Positions 21,571 to 30,170 of a DNA stretch of 64,000 bases are shown here, piece after piece. Position 1 is the first letter of the stretch, and the number at the start of each line of letters is the position of its first letter. Below the pieces are notes generated by a model. The model was not told where the DNA came from. It did not search any database and saw only the letters and a list, made by a program, of their open reading frames with translations. Origin of the DNA: CAVROT01 sp963722905 (lineage in GTDB: Bacteria > Pseudomonadota > Alphaproteobacteria > Rhodobacterales > Rhodobacteraceae); contig CAVROT010000002.1 of assembly GCA_963722905.1 (NCBI GenBank), positions 1 through 64,000 on the forward strand, written 5' to 3'. Both the position numbers and the translations under genes were made by a program.

Positions 21571-21678
21571 TCCCGACCCCCGGCGACCAACTATATGCAT
21601 CACAGGCTGTAGGCGATTGCGACCGTTCACTCAAGATGCGGCGCCGAACGTCGCTGACAGGCAAGGGAACGCCTCTAG

Positions 21679-22296
21679 ATGAGCGACCACGCGACCGCGC
21701 CGGTCGGGATATTCGGTGCCGACGACCCGGTCACGCAGGCCCGGTCCTGGCTGGCCGAGGCGACCCGGACGGAACCGACCGACGCCAATGCGATGGCGCT
21801 GGCGACGGTCGATGCGGACGGGCTGCCCAACGTACGCATGGTCCTTCTGAAGGCCATCGAGGACGATGCGTTCGTCTTCTATACCAATTACAAAAGCGAC
21901 AAGAGCCTCGAGATCGAAGCCAATCCGCGCTGCGCCTTCGTGATGCACTGGAAGTCCCTCGCGCGTCAGGTTCGCGTGCGTGGCCGCGTCGCACGCGTGG
22001 ACGGGTCGGAGGCCGACGCCTATTTCGCGACCCGGGCGACCGACAGCCGCCTGGGGGCCTGGGCCTCGCGCCAGTCGCGCCCGCTTTCCGACCGTCAGAC
22101 CCTGATGGACGAGGTCGCGTCGGCCCGTACGCGGCACGGCGACGACCCGGCCCGGCCGGATCACTGGGGCGGCTGGCGGATCGTGCCCGATGCGGTGGAG
22201 TTCTGGTCGGATGGAGCCAACCGGCTGCACGACCGCGAGAGATGGATCAGGGGCCATACGACTTCAGGGTGGTCGGTGCAGCGGTTATACCCGTGA
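21679..22296 (+). CDS. pdxH: Pyridoxamine 5'-phosphate oxidase
   Basis: PdxH oxidises PNP and PMP to pyridoxal 5'-phosphate with FMN and O2. The 205-residue length is usual. Visible FMN/PLP-binding segments are NVRMVLLKAIEDDAFVFYTN, FVMHWKSLARQVRVRGRV, ATRATDSRLGAWASRQSRPL and the C-terminal FWSDGANRLHDRERW. The open frame is preceded by no other gene on this strand, and the fabI start is divergent. Confidence 0.96.
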   Translation: MSDHATAPVGIFGADDPVTQARSWLAEATRTEPTDANAMALATVDADGLPNVRMVLLKAIEDDAFVFYTNYKSDKSLEIEANPRCAFVMHWKSLARQVRVRGRVARVDGSEADAYFATRATDSRLGAWASRQSRPLSDRQTLMDEVASARTRHGDDPARPDHWGGWRIVPDAVEFWSDGANRLHDRERWIRGHTTSGWSVQRLYP

Positions 22297-22416
22297 CAGG
22301 CGATTTCGACTACCCTATGGGTGTAATCTGGTTAACGTTTGAAGCGGTATCGGGGTAGTCTTCCTGATCAAGGGGCACGAACGCGGGGGCGGGGCCTTAA
22401 TTGCCTCTCTGATCTC

Positions 22417-22950
22417 ATGACATCATCCGATGAAAGCATCGACGAAATCGCCGGCATCGTGAAATGGTTCGATCCGGCCAAGGGGTTCGGATTCGTTGTC
22501 GCCGATGCCGGCGGCCCCGACATATTGCTGCACGCAAATGTTCTGCGCGCGTTCGGCCAGGGTTCGGTCGTGGACGGTGCGCGGATCGTCCTGTCGGCTC
22601 AGCATACCCCGCGCGGGGTGCAGGCGGTGGAGGTCTTTCAGATCAGGCCCCCCGACCAGCCCGACGAGGGGCCCACCCACCGTCAGGCGCCATTCGATCC
22701 GACAATCGAGGGCGGAGACCTGGTGGCCGGCCGGGTGAAGTGGTTCGACCGCGCCAAGGGTTTCGGTTTCGTGAATGTATTCGGCAGCGGCGAAGATGTA
22801 TTCGTGCATATCGAGGTTCTGCGCCGGTCGTCTCTGGCCGACCTTCAGCCTGGCGAGGCGGTGGCGCTTCGCGTGGCCGACGGCGAGCGCGGGCAACTGG
22901 CAACGCAGGTGACGACATGGGATTCGGCATTCGACAAGGACACCGGCTAG
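22417..22950 (+). CDS. Cold-shock protein with two CSD domains
   Basis: The 177-residue protein carries two cold-shock RNA/ssDNA-binding domains. The first (about residues 9-75) has GIVKWFDPAKGFGFVVADAG. The second (about 103-170) has GRVKWFDRAKGFGFVNVFGS followed by DVFVHIEVLRRSSL. An acidic/Pro linker (PPDQPDEGPTHRQ) joins them. The first copy has the RNP2-like segment as DILLHANVL, which differs from the usual VFVH. Double-CSD proteins of this size are common in Rhodobacterales. The start at MTSSDES is preferred. GTTAACG lies upstream at 22330-22336. The last 34 nt overlap the next gene. Confidence 0.92.
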   Translation: MTSSDESIDEIAGIVKWFDPAKGFGFVVADAGGPDILLHANVLRAFGQGSVVDGARIVLSAQHTPRGVQAVEVFQIRPPDQPDEGPTHRQAPFDPTIEGGDLVAGRVKWFDRAKGFGFVNVFGSGEDVFVHIEVLRRSSLADLQPGEAVALRVADGERGQLATQVTTWDSAFDKDTG

Positions 22951-23405
22951 CCGCGGCGCTGCTGGCGCTCGCCGCACTGGCAGGGCCGGCGCGTGCCGCC
23001 TGTTCGCCCGGCGCGGTCGAACTGCGCGGCGACTGGGGTCAGGCACGCTTCGGCGTCGAGGTGGCCGACGACGATGCGGAACGATCGCAGGGTCTGATGA
23101 ACGTGCCCCGGATGCCGCGCAGTCGCGGGATGCTTTTTGTCTACGATGAACCTCAGCGCGCGGTCTTCTGGATGCGCAACACGCTGATCCCCCTCGATAT
23201 GGTCTTCGCGGATGCCGAGGGCATCGTGACGCGGGTCCACGCCAACGCCGTGCCGCTGGACGAGACGCCCATCGACGGCGGCGCCGGCGTGTCCTTCGTG
23301 CTGGAGATCAACGGCGGCCTGGCGCAGTCCATTGGGATCGCAGAAGGCAGCGAGTTGCGGCACCCCGCCGTCGACCCGGACGCCGCCGCCTGGCCTTGCG
23401 ACTGA
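22917..23405 (+). CDS. DUF192 secreted protein
   Basis: The 162-residue protein has a signal peptide (RLAAALLALAALAGPARA, cleavage near residue 28). The DUF192 domain follows, with RSQGLMNVPRMPRSRGMLF, VFWMRNTLIPLDMVF and VSFVLEINGGLAQSIGI. The family is periplasmic or exported and of unknown biochemical role. It starts inside the cold-shock gene in another frame (34-nt overlap), so its translation is probably coupled to it. Confidence 0.88.
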   Translation: MGFGIRQGHRLAAALLALAALAGPARAACSPGAVELRGDWGQARFGVEVADDDAERSQGLMNVPRMPRSRGMLFVYDEPQRAVFWMRNTLIPLDMVFADAEGIVTRVHANAVPLDETPIDGGAGVSFVLEINGGLAQSIGIAEGSELRHPAVDPDAAAWPCD

Positions 23406-23540
23406 ACCATGATCGCCGGCGACGGGCCGATCCCGATCCGGAAGACACCCCGAACGGGGATGCTTCGACGCAAGCGAACGGCATGCCGTGCCGGGACGTC
23501 GCAGCCTGAACCCGGGCACCGCCGCACACCCCCGACCTGG

Positions 23541-23563
23541 GTTTGAAAATATCCTCCGGGGGG
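23541..23563 (-). repeat. Interspersed terminator-like element, copy 3 (variant)
   Basis: On the minus strand CCCCCCGGAGGATATTTTCA follows the same plan as the copies at 15141-15172 and 44251-44282 (G/C hairpin, then TATTTT) but lacks the GACAGGATGAA tail. It lies between the DUF192 gene and tRNA-Pro. Confidence 0.45.
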
Positions 23564-23686
23564 CCCGGAACGGGCGGGGGCGGAAAGCCCCCTCCAATGT
23601 CGGCCGTCCGCCGCGTCGGACCCGCTGCGCCGGACCGGAGCCTCGGGCCTTCCCTTGCCCGCGCCATCCGTCTAGGAGGATCGCGT

Positions 23687-23763
<77 letters not shown>

Positions 23764-24303
23764 TCGGTCCCGCCCTCGCGGCTCTCCATGTCCCCGGTGA
23801 GGGGCGGCCGCCCGCCGCGACACTCCGTCCCGACCCCGAAATAAGTCCCGGCAGGATACGATTCGCGCACGCGGACCGGCCTTCCCCCTGCGTCTCGCAG
23901 CCCCGGGACCCGCCGATCGACCGCGACGGGCCCATCGGAAAAGATTAACGAAACCCTAACGTTAGACCTAACGTGCCGATGTCGCGCATAGAATCGCGAC
24001 ATGGGCCTCTTCCGTGTCCCATGCCTTCCAAAGGTCAAGTCGCAGTTTCCCGTGGGCGCGCAAATAAATCAGTTGTCGTCTAGGCGAGCCTACGCCAGTT
24101 TGTATTCACCGCGGCGGGAAGCACCAAATCTGGTAGTGATGGCCGCGCTGGAAGCCGCATTGATATCGTCGGTGCCATCGGCCGAGGCCGGGGCATCCTC
24201 AACCGGCACGACCACTCGGGGTTCCGCCGGCGATGCGGGCGACGGGGTTCGCAGACGATGCCGCGGCGACGCTGCGGCAGACAGGTACAAGAAGGCAGGG
24301 CAG
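23764..24303 (+). other. 540-nt leader region between tRNA-Pro and nrdJ
   Basis: No gene is called here. The nrdJ frame is open back to 24001, but those residues have no family counterpart. The stretch contains the AT-rich TAACG cluster at 23945-23974. I looked for a cobalamin riboswitch B12 box and for paired NrdR boxes and did not find convincing ones. Confidence 0.5.
23945..23974 (+). promoter_or_regulatory. Three phased TAACG repeats upstream of nrdJ
   Basis: TAACG occurs at 23946, 23957 and 23969, that is, at 11- and 12-nt steps. The first two form TTAA-N7-CTAAC, one mismatch from the CtrA consensus. CTAACGTTAG at 23956-23965 is a perfect palindrome, and CCTAACGT is repeated 12 nt apart. 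The patch is AT-rich in a GC-rich setting, as expected of a regulator site. It lies about 330 nt before the nrdJ ATG. Confidence 0.45.
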
Positions 24304-27300
24304 ATGAAGATCGAGCGCACGTTCACCACCGCCGGAGAGGATGCCTACGCCGGCATCGCCTTCGCCACCACCTCGTCCGAAATCCGCAACCCGGACGGCA
24401 CCACCGTCTTTCGGCTGGACGACATCGAGGTGCCGGCATCGTGGAGCCAGGTCGCCTCGGACGTCATCGCCCAGAAGTATTTTCGCAAGGCGGGCGTGCC
24501 GACGGCGCTGAAGAAGGTACGCGAAAAGGGCGTGCCGTCCTTCCTGTGGCGCTCGGTCCAGGCGACCGACGACACGCCCACGGGCGGCGAAACCTCGTCG
24601 CGTCAGGTCTTCGACCGCATGGCCGGCGCCTGGGCCTACTGGGGCTGGAAGGGCGGCTACTTCACCTCCGAGGGCGACGCCCGCGCCTATTACGACGAAA
24701 TGCGGCACATGCTCGCAACCCAGCGGGCGGCGCCCAATTCGCCCCAGTGGTTCAATACCGGTCTGCACTGGGCCTATGGCATCGACGGACCGGCGCAGGG
24801 CCATTTCTACGTCGACCACGAAACGGGCGTCCTGACCGCAAGCGCGTCGTCCTACGAGCATCCGCAGCCGCACGCCTGCTTCATCCAGTCGGTGCGCGAC
24901 GACCTGGTCGGCGACGGCGGCATCATGGACCTCTGGGTCCGCGAGGCGCGGCTGTTCAAGTACGGCTCGGGCACGGGCACCAATTTCAGCTCGCTGCGCG
25001 CCGAGGGCGAGGCGCTGTCGGGCGGCGGCAAGTCGTCGGGCCTGATGGGGTTCCTGCGCATCGGCGACCGTGCGGCGGGTGCGATCAAGTCCGGCGGCAC
25101 CACGCGACGCGCCGCCAAGATGGTGATCTGCGACGCCGACCACCCCGACATCGAGCAGTTCGTGAACTGGAAGGTCATCGAGGAACAGAAGGTCGCCAGC
25201 ATCGTCGCCGGATCGAAGATGCACGAGCGCCACCTCAACGCGATCTTCGCGGCCGTGAAGGCCTGGGACGGGCGCCCCGAGGACGCGACCGACCCCGCCG
25301 TGAACGCGGGCCTCAAGGCCGCCATCCGCGGCGCCAGGTCGGCCGCCATCCCCGAGACCTACGTCAAGCGCGTGCTGGACTACGCCCGGCAGGGATACGA
25401 GAGCATCGCGTTCCCCACCTACGACACCGACTGGGACAGCGAGGCCTATGCGTCGGTCGCGGGCCAGAACTCAAACAACTCGATCCGCGTGACGGACGCC
25501 TTCCTCAAGGCGGTGCGCGACGACGCAGACTGGGCGCTGGTCCGGCGCACGGACGGCAAGGTGGCCAAGACCATCCGCGCCCGCGACCTGTGGGAGCAGG
25601 TGGGCCATGCCGCCTGGGCCTGCGCCGATCCGGGGATCCAGTTCCACGACACGGTCAACGCCTGGCACACCTGCCCCGGCGACGGCGCGATCCGCGGCAG
25701 CAATCCGTGCAGCGAATACATGTTCCTCGACGACACGGCCTGCAATCTTGCGTCGCTGAACCTGCTGACCTTCCTCAGGGACGGCGCGTTCCAGACCGAC
25801 GACTACGTGCATGCCACGCAACTGTGGACACTGACGCTGGAGATCAGCGTGACCATGGCGCAGTTCCCCAGCCGCGAGATCGCGCAGAACAGCTACGACT
25901 ACCGTACGCTTGGCCTGGGCTACGCCAACATCGGCGCGCTTCTGATGACCATGGGGCATGGCTACGACAGCGACGCGGGCCGTGCGATCTGCGGCGCGCT
26001 GACGGCGCTGATGACCGGCACCGCATACGCCACCAGCGCCCGCATGGCGGCCGAGCTGGGCGCATTTCCCGGCCACGCCCGCAACGCCGACGCGATGCTG
26101 CGGGTGATCCGCAACCACCGGCTGGCCGCGCAGGGCGCGACCGAAGGCTTCGACGCTCTGGATGTGCCGCCGGTCCCGCTGAACCACGCAGACTGTCCCG
26201 ACGCCGGTCTGGCGGCACGTGCCGCCACGGCCTGGGATGACGCCCTGCAACTCGGGCAGGCGCACGGCTACCGCAACGCGCAGGTCAGCGTCATCGCGCC
26301 CACCGGCACCATCGGGCTTGTGATGGACTGCGACACCACCGGGATCGAGCCCGACTTCGCTCTGGTGAAGTTCAAGAAGCTGGCGGGCGGCGGCTACTTC
26401 AAGATCATCAACCGCTCGGTCCCCGCCGCGCTGGAGAACCTTGGCTACACCCCCGCCCAGATCGGCGAGATCGAGGCGCATGCCGTCGGCCACGGCAGCC
26501 TGGGCAACGCGCCCGGCATCAACCACACGGCGCTGGTCGGCCACGGCTTCGGCCCGGACGAGCTGGCGCGGCTGGAGGCATCGCTGGGCGGTGCCTTCGA
26601 CATCCGCTACGTCTTCAACCGCTATACGCTGGGCGAGGCCTTCTGCCGCGAGACGCTGGGCATTCCGGACGAGCGGCTGAACGACCCGGCCTTCGACCTG
26701 CTGCGCCACCTGGGGTTCTCGCGCGCCGAGATCGACGCCGCGAACGCGCATGTCTGCGGCACCATGACGCTGGAGGGTGCGCCCCACCTCGACCCCGCGC
26801 ACTACCACATCTTCGACTGCGCCAATCCCTGCGGGCGCACGGGCACCCGCTACCTGTCGGTTGCCGCGCACATCACGATGATGGCGTCCGCGCAGTCCTT
26901 CATCTCGGGCGCGATCAGCAAGACGATCAACATGCCCGGCGACGCCACCATCGAGGATTGCAAGGCCGCCTACGAGCTGTCGTGGTCGCTGGGGGTGAAG
27001 GCCAACGCGCTCTACCGCGACGGCAGCAAGCTGAGCCAGCCGCTGGCGTCGGCCCTGATCGACGACGACGAGGACGCCGAGGAGGTGCTGACCACCGGCA
27101 CGCCGCACGCCAAGGCCGCGGTCCTCGCCGAGAAGATCGTGGAGCGGATCGTGGTGCGCGAGGTCGCCAAGGCCCGCGAAAAACTGCCCGAGCGGCGGCG
27201 CGGCTATACCCAGAAGGCCATCGTCGGCGGCCACAAGGTCTATCTGCGCACCGGCGAATACAGGGACGGCAAGCTGGGCGAGATCTTCATCGACATGCAC

Positions 27301-27924
27301 AAGGAGGGTGCGGGCTTTCGCGCGATGATGAACAACTTCGCCATCGCGATCAGCGTCGGGCTGCAATACGGCGTCCCGCTGGAGGAATATGTCGATGCCT
27401 TCACCTTCACCCGGTTCGAGCCCGCGGGCATGGTCCAGGGCAACGAGAGCATCAAGAACGCGACCTCGATCCTCGATTACATCTTCCGCGAGCTGGCGGT
27501 CAGCTACCTCGACCGCACCGACCTCGCCCACGTGAAGCCCGAGGGCCAGAGCTTCGACGAACTGGGCCGCGGCGAGGAGGAGGGCCGGCGCAACTTCCGC
27601 GACGTGCCCGGCAGCGAAGGTGCCTCGCCCCTCGAGGTACTGCGTCAGGTGGCCTCCGCCGGTTTCATGCGCAACCGCGTCCCGCAGGAGTTGACGCTGC
27701 TGCGCGGCGGGGCGGCGGGGCTGGCTGACGGGTCCGTCGCCATCGCCGCGCCGACGGTCGCGGTCGATGCCGGCGGCGCGACCCTGACGATGGACCTTCG
27801 CGTAAAAGCCCGGATGCAGGGCTACGAGGGCGACCCCTGCGGCGAATGCGGCAACTACACCCTGGTCCGCAACGGCACCTGCATGAAGTGCAACACCTGC
27901 GGAGGAACGAGCGGCTGTAGCTGA
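24304..27924 (+). CDS. nrdJ: Adenosylcobalamin-dependent (class II) ribonucleotide reductase
   Basis: NrdJ reduces ribonucleotides to deoxyribonucleotides using a B12-generated thiyl radical, so it works with or without oxygen. The 1206-residue product begins MKIERTFTTAGEDAYAGIAF. The catalytic core has NSPQWFNTGLHWAYG, SNPCSEYMFLDDTACNLASL and VIAPTGTIGLVMDCDTTGIE. The C-terminus has a Cys cluster CGECGNY followed by CMKCNTCGGTSGC, typical of the redox/zinc tail in alphaproteobacterial NrdJ. The ATG at 24304 is preferred over upstream starts because only it begins with the family N-terminus. A strong hairpin terminator follows about 200 nt after the stop. Confidence 0.96.
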   Translation: MKIERTFTTAGEDAYAGIAFATTSSEIRNPDGTTVFRLDDIEVPASWSQVASDVIAQKYFRKAGVPTALKKVREKGVPSFLWRSVQATDDTPTGGETSSRQVFDRMAGAWAYWGWKGGYFTSEGDARAYYDEMRHMLATQRAAPNSPQWFNTGLHWAYGIDGPAQGHFYVDHETGVLTASASSYEHPQPHACFIQSVRDDLVGDGGIMDLWVREARLFKYGSGTGTNFSSLRAEGEALSGGGKSSGLMGFLRIGDRAAGAIKSGGTTRRAAKMVICDADHPDIEQFVNWKVIEEQKVASIVAGSKMHERHLNAIFAAVKAWDGRPEDATDPAVNAGLKAAIRGARSAAIPETYVKRVLDYARQGYESIAFPTYDTDWDSEAYASVAGQNSNNSIRVTDAFLKAVRDDADWALVRRTDGKVAKTIRARDLWEQVGHAAWACADPGIQFHDTVNAWHTCPGDGAIRGSNPCSEYMFLDDTACNLASLNLLTFLRDGAFQTDDYVHATQLWTLTLEISVTMAQFPSREIAQNSYDYRTLGLGYANIGALLMTMGHGYDSDAGRAICGALTALMTGTAYATSARMAAELGAFPGHARNADAMLRVIRNHRLAAQGATEGFDALDVPPVPLNHADCPDAGLAARAATAWDDALQLGQAHGYRNAQVSVIAPTGTIGLVMDCDTTGIEPDFALVKFKKLAGGGYFKIINRSVPAALENLGYTPAQIGEIEAHAVGHGSLGNAPGINHTALVGHGFGPDELARLEASLGGAFDIRYVFNRYTLGEAFCRETLGIPDERLNDPAFDLLRHLGFSRAEIDAANAHVCGTMTLEGAPHLDPAHYHIFDCANPCGRTGTRYLSVAAHITMMASAQSFISGAISKTINMPGDATIEDCKAAYELSWSLGVKANALYRDGSKLSQPLASALIDDDEDAEEVLTTGTPHAKAAVLAEKIVERIVVREVAKAREKLPERRRGYTQKAIVGGHKVYLRTGEYRDGKLGEIFIDMHKEGAGFRAMMNNFAIAISVGLQYGVPLEEYVDAFTFTRFEPAGMVQGNESIKNATSILDYIFRELAVSYLDRTDLAHVKPEGQSFDELGRGEEEGRRNFRDVPGSEGASPLEVLRQVASAGFMRNRVPQELTLLRGGAAGLADGSVAIAAPTVAVDAGGATLTMDLRVKARMQGYEGDPCGECGNYTLVRNGTCMKCNTCGGTSGCS

Positions 27925-28248
27925 GAACGGGCCGCGCCATACGGTGCGTCCCGCATGCTGAACGCCGAGGGTACGGAGACGCCGCGTTCGTGGCTCCCGG
28001 AGCGTGGCAGAGGACCACATTTCAGACACGGGGCAGGTGCGCTTGCCCCGGCGACGGTCGGGCCATGGGCAAGAAACGAGCAGTCAATGAAACCGTGATT
28101 TGCCTGGCCGTCGCAACTTGGGGGTCCCTGCGGGGGCCCCCTTTGTGCGTTTTTCCGACACGCCAGCGGACAGGCGGGATGACACCCAGGGGGCGGATCT
28201 CGCAGCCGTCTGGACAAGTCGCGCGGACCGGGCGTATGCCGGCGGGCG
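27925..28248 (+). other. 324-nt intergenic region after nrdJ
   Basis: No protein gene is called. It holds the strong intrinsic terminator at 28120-28154. Because this is 195 nt beyond the nrdJ stop, the terminator may end either a long nrdJ 3' tail or a separate short RNA starting in 27950-28080. Confidence 0.45.
28120..28154 (+). terminator. Intrinsic terminator downstream of nrdJ
   Basis: GGGGGTCCC (28120-28128) pairs with GGGGCCCCC (28133-28141), giving nine base pairs with one G-U, around a TGCG loop. TTTGTGCGTTTTT follows immediately. Confidence 0.8.
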
Positions 28249-29952
28249 ATGGTTGAGCGAATTGGTCGGATAGCTTCCGCCGGTCCGGCGGGAACCCCCG
28301 CAAGGGACGGCGCCGCGCGAGGGGCAGATCTGCCCGGCGGCTGGACACTGCTTGCGGCGGGGATCGCCGCGCTGGTACTCTTGCCGCTGGCGACGGTGGC
28401 CTGGCTTGCCGTGACGGCCGACGGCAACGTCTGGCCGCATTTGCTGGCGACGGTGCTGCCGCGCTATGCCCAGAACACCGCGCTGCTGATGGTGTCGGTC
28501 GGCGCGGCTTCGGCCGTGGTCGGGACGGTGACTGCCTGGCTGGTCGTGGCCTACCGTTTCCCGGGGCGAGGGTGGCTGCAATGGGCGCTGCTCTTCCCGC
28601 TGGCGATCCCGGCCTATGTCGGCGCCTACGCCCTCGTGGACTTCCTCGAATACGCGGGACCCGTGCAGACCGCCCTGCGCGGCGCGATGGGCTGGGCGGA
28701 TTCGCGCGACTACTGGTTCCCTCCGGTCCGGTCGCGCGGGGCGGCGGCCGTGGTGCTGACGGCAGCGCTCTATCCCTACGTCTATCTCATGGCGCGGGCG
28801 GCCTTCCGCGAACAGTCCGGCGGCGCGCACGAGGTCGCCCGCGCATTGGGCGCCGGCGCCTGGGGACGGTTCTGGCGCGTGGCATTGCCGCTGGCACGGC
28901 CGGCCATCGCCGCGGGCACGGCGATCGTGATGATGGAGGTGGTGAACGACTACGGCGTGGTCGAGTACTTCGCCGTCCAGACCCTGACCACCGGCGTCTT
29001 TACCGTCTGGCTCGAGGCCGGGAACGCCGGCGGCGCGGCGCAGATCGCCTGCGTGATCCTTGCCATGGTGCTGGGCCTCGTCTGGCTGGAGCGGCGCGCC
29101 CGCCGCGGGGTGCGCGTGCACGACCTTTCGCGCGCCGCCCGCCGCATCGAGCCTGCGCCGCTGACCGGCCTGCGGGCTGCGGTGGCGTCTCTCGTCTGCG
29201 CGGTCCCGGTTGCACTGGGGTTCGTGCTTCCCGTCGCGGTGATCGCCGGGCACGCGGCGGCCAAGCCAGACCGGTGGGTCGATCCGGGTCTCGCGCGGGC
29301 GTTGTGGCACACGCTTGGCGTTGGCGGGGCCGCGGCCGCGGCCACGGTGCTGGCGGCGCTGCTGATGGTCTACGGCGTGAGGCTCGCCGTCGGCGGCCGG
29401 GGCGGCCGGGCGGCGCGGCGGCTGATGCCGGTCACGACGATGGGCTATGCCGCGCCCGGGGCGGTGCTGGGCCTGGGGATCCTGATCCCGCTCGCAGCCT
29501 TCGACAACGCGCTGGCCGATGCCGTCCTGGCGCTGACCGGGACCGACCCGGGCCTTTTGCTGACGGGCTCGGCGGCCGCCATCGGGCTGGCCTATTGCGT
29601 GCGGTTCTTCGCCATCGCGCAGGGCGCGGTCGACACTGCGCTGGGCCGGGTCCCGCCCAGCCTGCCGATGGCCGCGCGGGCGCTGGGCCAGGGGGCGGGC
29701 GGCACCCTCGCGCGGGTCCACCTGCCGCTTATCCGGGGATCCGTCGCGACCGCGCTGTTGCTGGTCTTCGTCGACTGCGTAAAAGAGCTGCCGGCCACGC
29801 TTCTGCTGCGGCCCTTCAACTACGATACTCTCGCCACGAGGGTGCACGCCCAGGCCTCTCTGGAAAAGATCGGCGACGCCTCGCCCGCGGCCCTGCTGGT
29901 GATCGGCGTGGGGCTGGCCGCGGTGGCCGTCCTCGCCCGCATGACGCGGTAG
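28249..29952 (+). CDS. ABC transporter permease, iron(III) type (FbpB-like, fused two-domain)
   Basis: This 567-residue membrane protein is a permease with about 12 helices and two copies of the binding-protein-dependent transport inner-membrane domain. The EAA-like loops are EVARALGAGAWGRFWRVALP in the first half and ARALGQGAGGTLARVHLPLI in the second. The fused layout is typical of Fbp/Sfu Fe3+ permeases (also ThiP). No binding protein or ATPase gene is adjacent here, so the substrate is inferred from similarity only. VDCVKELPATLLLRPFNYDT near the C-terminus is characteristic of the iron group. Confidence 0.85.
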   Translation: MVERIGRIASAGPAGTPARDGAARGADLPGGWTLLAAGIAALVLLPLATVAWLAVTADGNVWPHLLATVLPRYAQNTALLMVSVGAASAVVGTVTAWLVVAYRFPGRGWLQWALLFPLAIPAYVGAYALVDFLEYAGPVQTALRGAMGWADSRDYWFPPVRSRGAAAVVLTAALYPYVYLMARAAFREQSGGAHEVARALGAGAWGRFWRVALPLARPAIAAGTAIVMMEVVNDYGVVEYFAVQTLTTGVFTVWLEAGNAGGAAQIACVILAMVLGLVWLERRARRGVRVHDLSRAARRIEPAPLTGLRAAVASLVCAVPVALGFVLPVAVIAGHAAAKPDRWVDPGLARALWHTLGVGGAAAAATVLAALLMVYGVRLAVGGRGGRAARRLMPVTTMGYAAPGAVLGLGILIPLAAFDNALADAVLALTGTDPGLLLTGSAAAIGLAYCVRFFAIAQGAVDTALGRVPPSLPMAARALGQGAGGTLARVHLPLIRGSVATALLLVFVDCVKELPATLLLRPFNYDTLATRVHAQASLEKIGDASPAALLVIGVGLAAVAVLARMTR

Positions 29953-30170
29953 GTCATCGACCCGATCGGAAGCGACCGGATACGGACCGCGGCAATGCCC
30001 GCGTCGTGTCCGTTACGACCGGCGGCCACCCACCCCTCGCCCTGCACCGTCGGGCATTGCGCCGACTGCCCGGTCCCCGGGCCCTCGACGGCCGCCCGAT
30101 CGGGCCGTTCACGCGGCGGCCCGGTGGTGCCGCGCGTCGCCGGGGCTTGCGCAGCCGAGACGATACCGCA

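Noticed and set aside
23764..24303. Cobalamin riboswitch or NrdR boxes before the B12-dependent nrdJ
   Set aside because: I read the leader for a B12-box-like core and for paired NrdR palindromes and found no convincing match.
24001..24303. N-terminal extension of NrdJ from ATG 24001
   Set aside because: The extra 101 residues have no family character, while MKIERTFTTAG at 24304 is the usual N-terminus.
25471..28029. 852-codon open frame opposite nrdJ
   Set aside because: Same GC-bias shadow. nrdJ on the plus strand is unambiguous.
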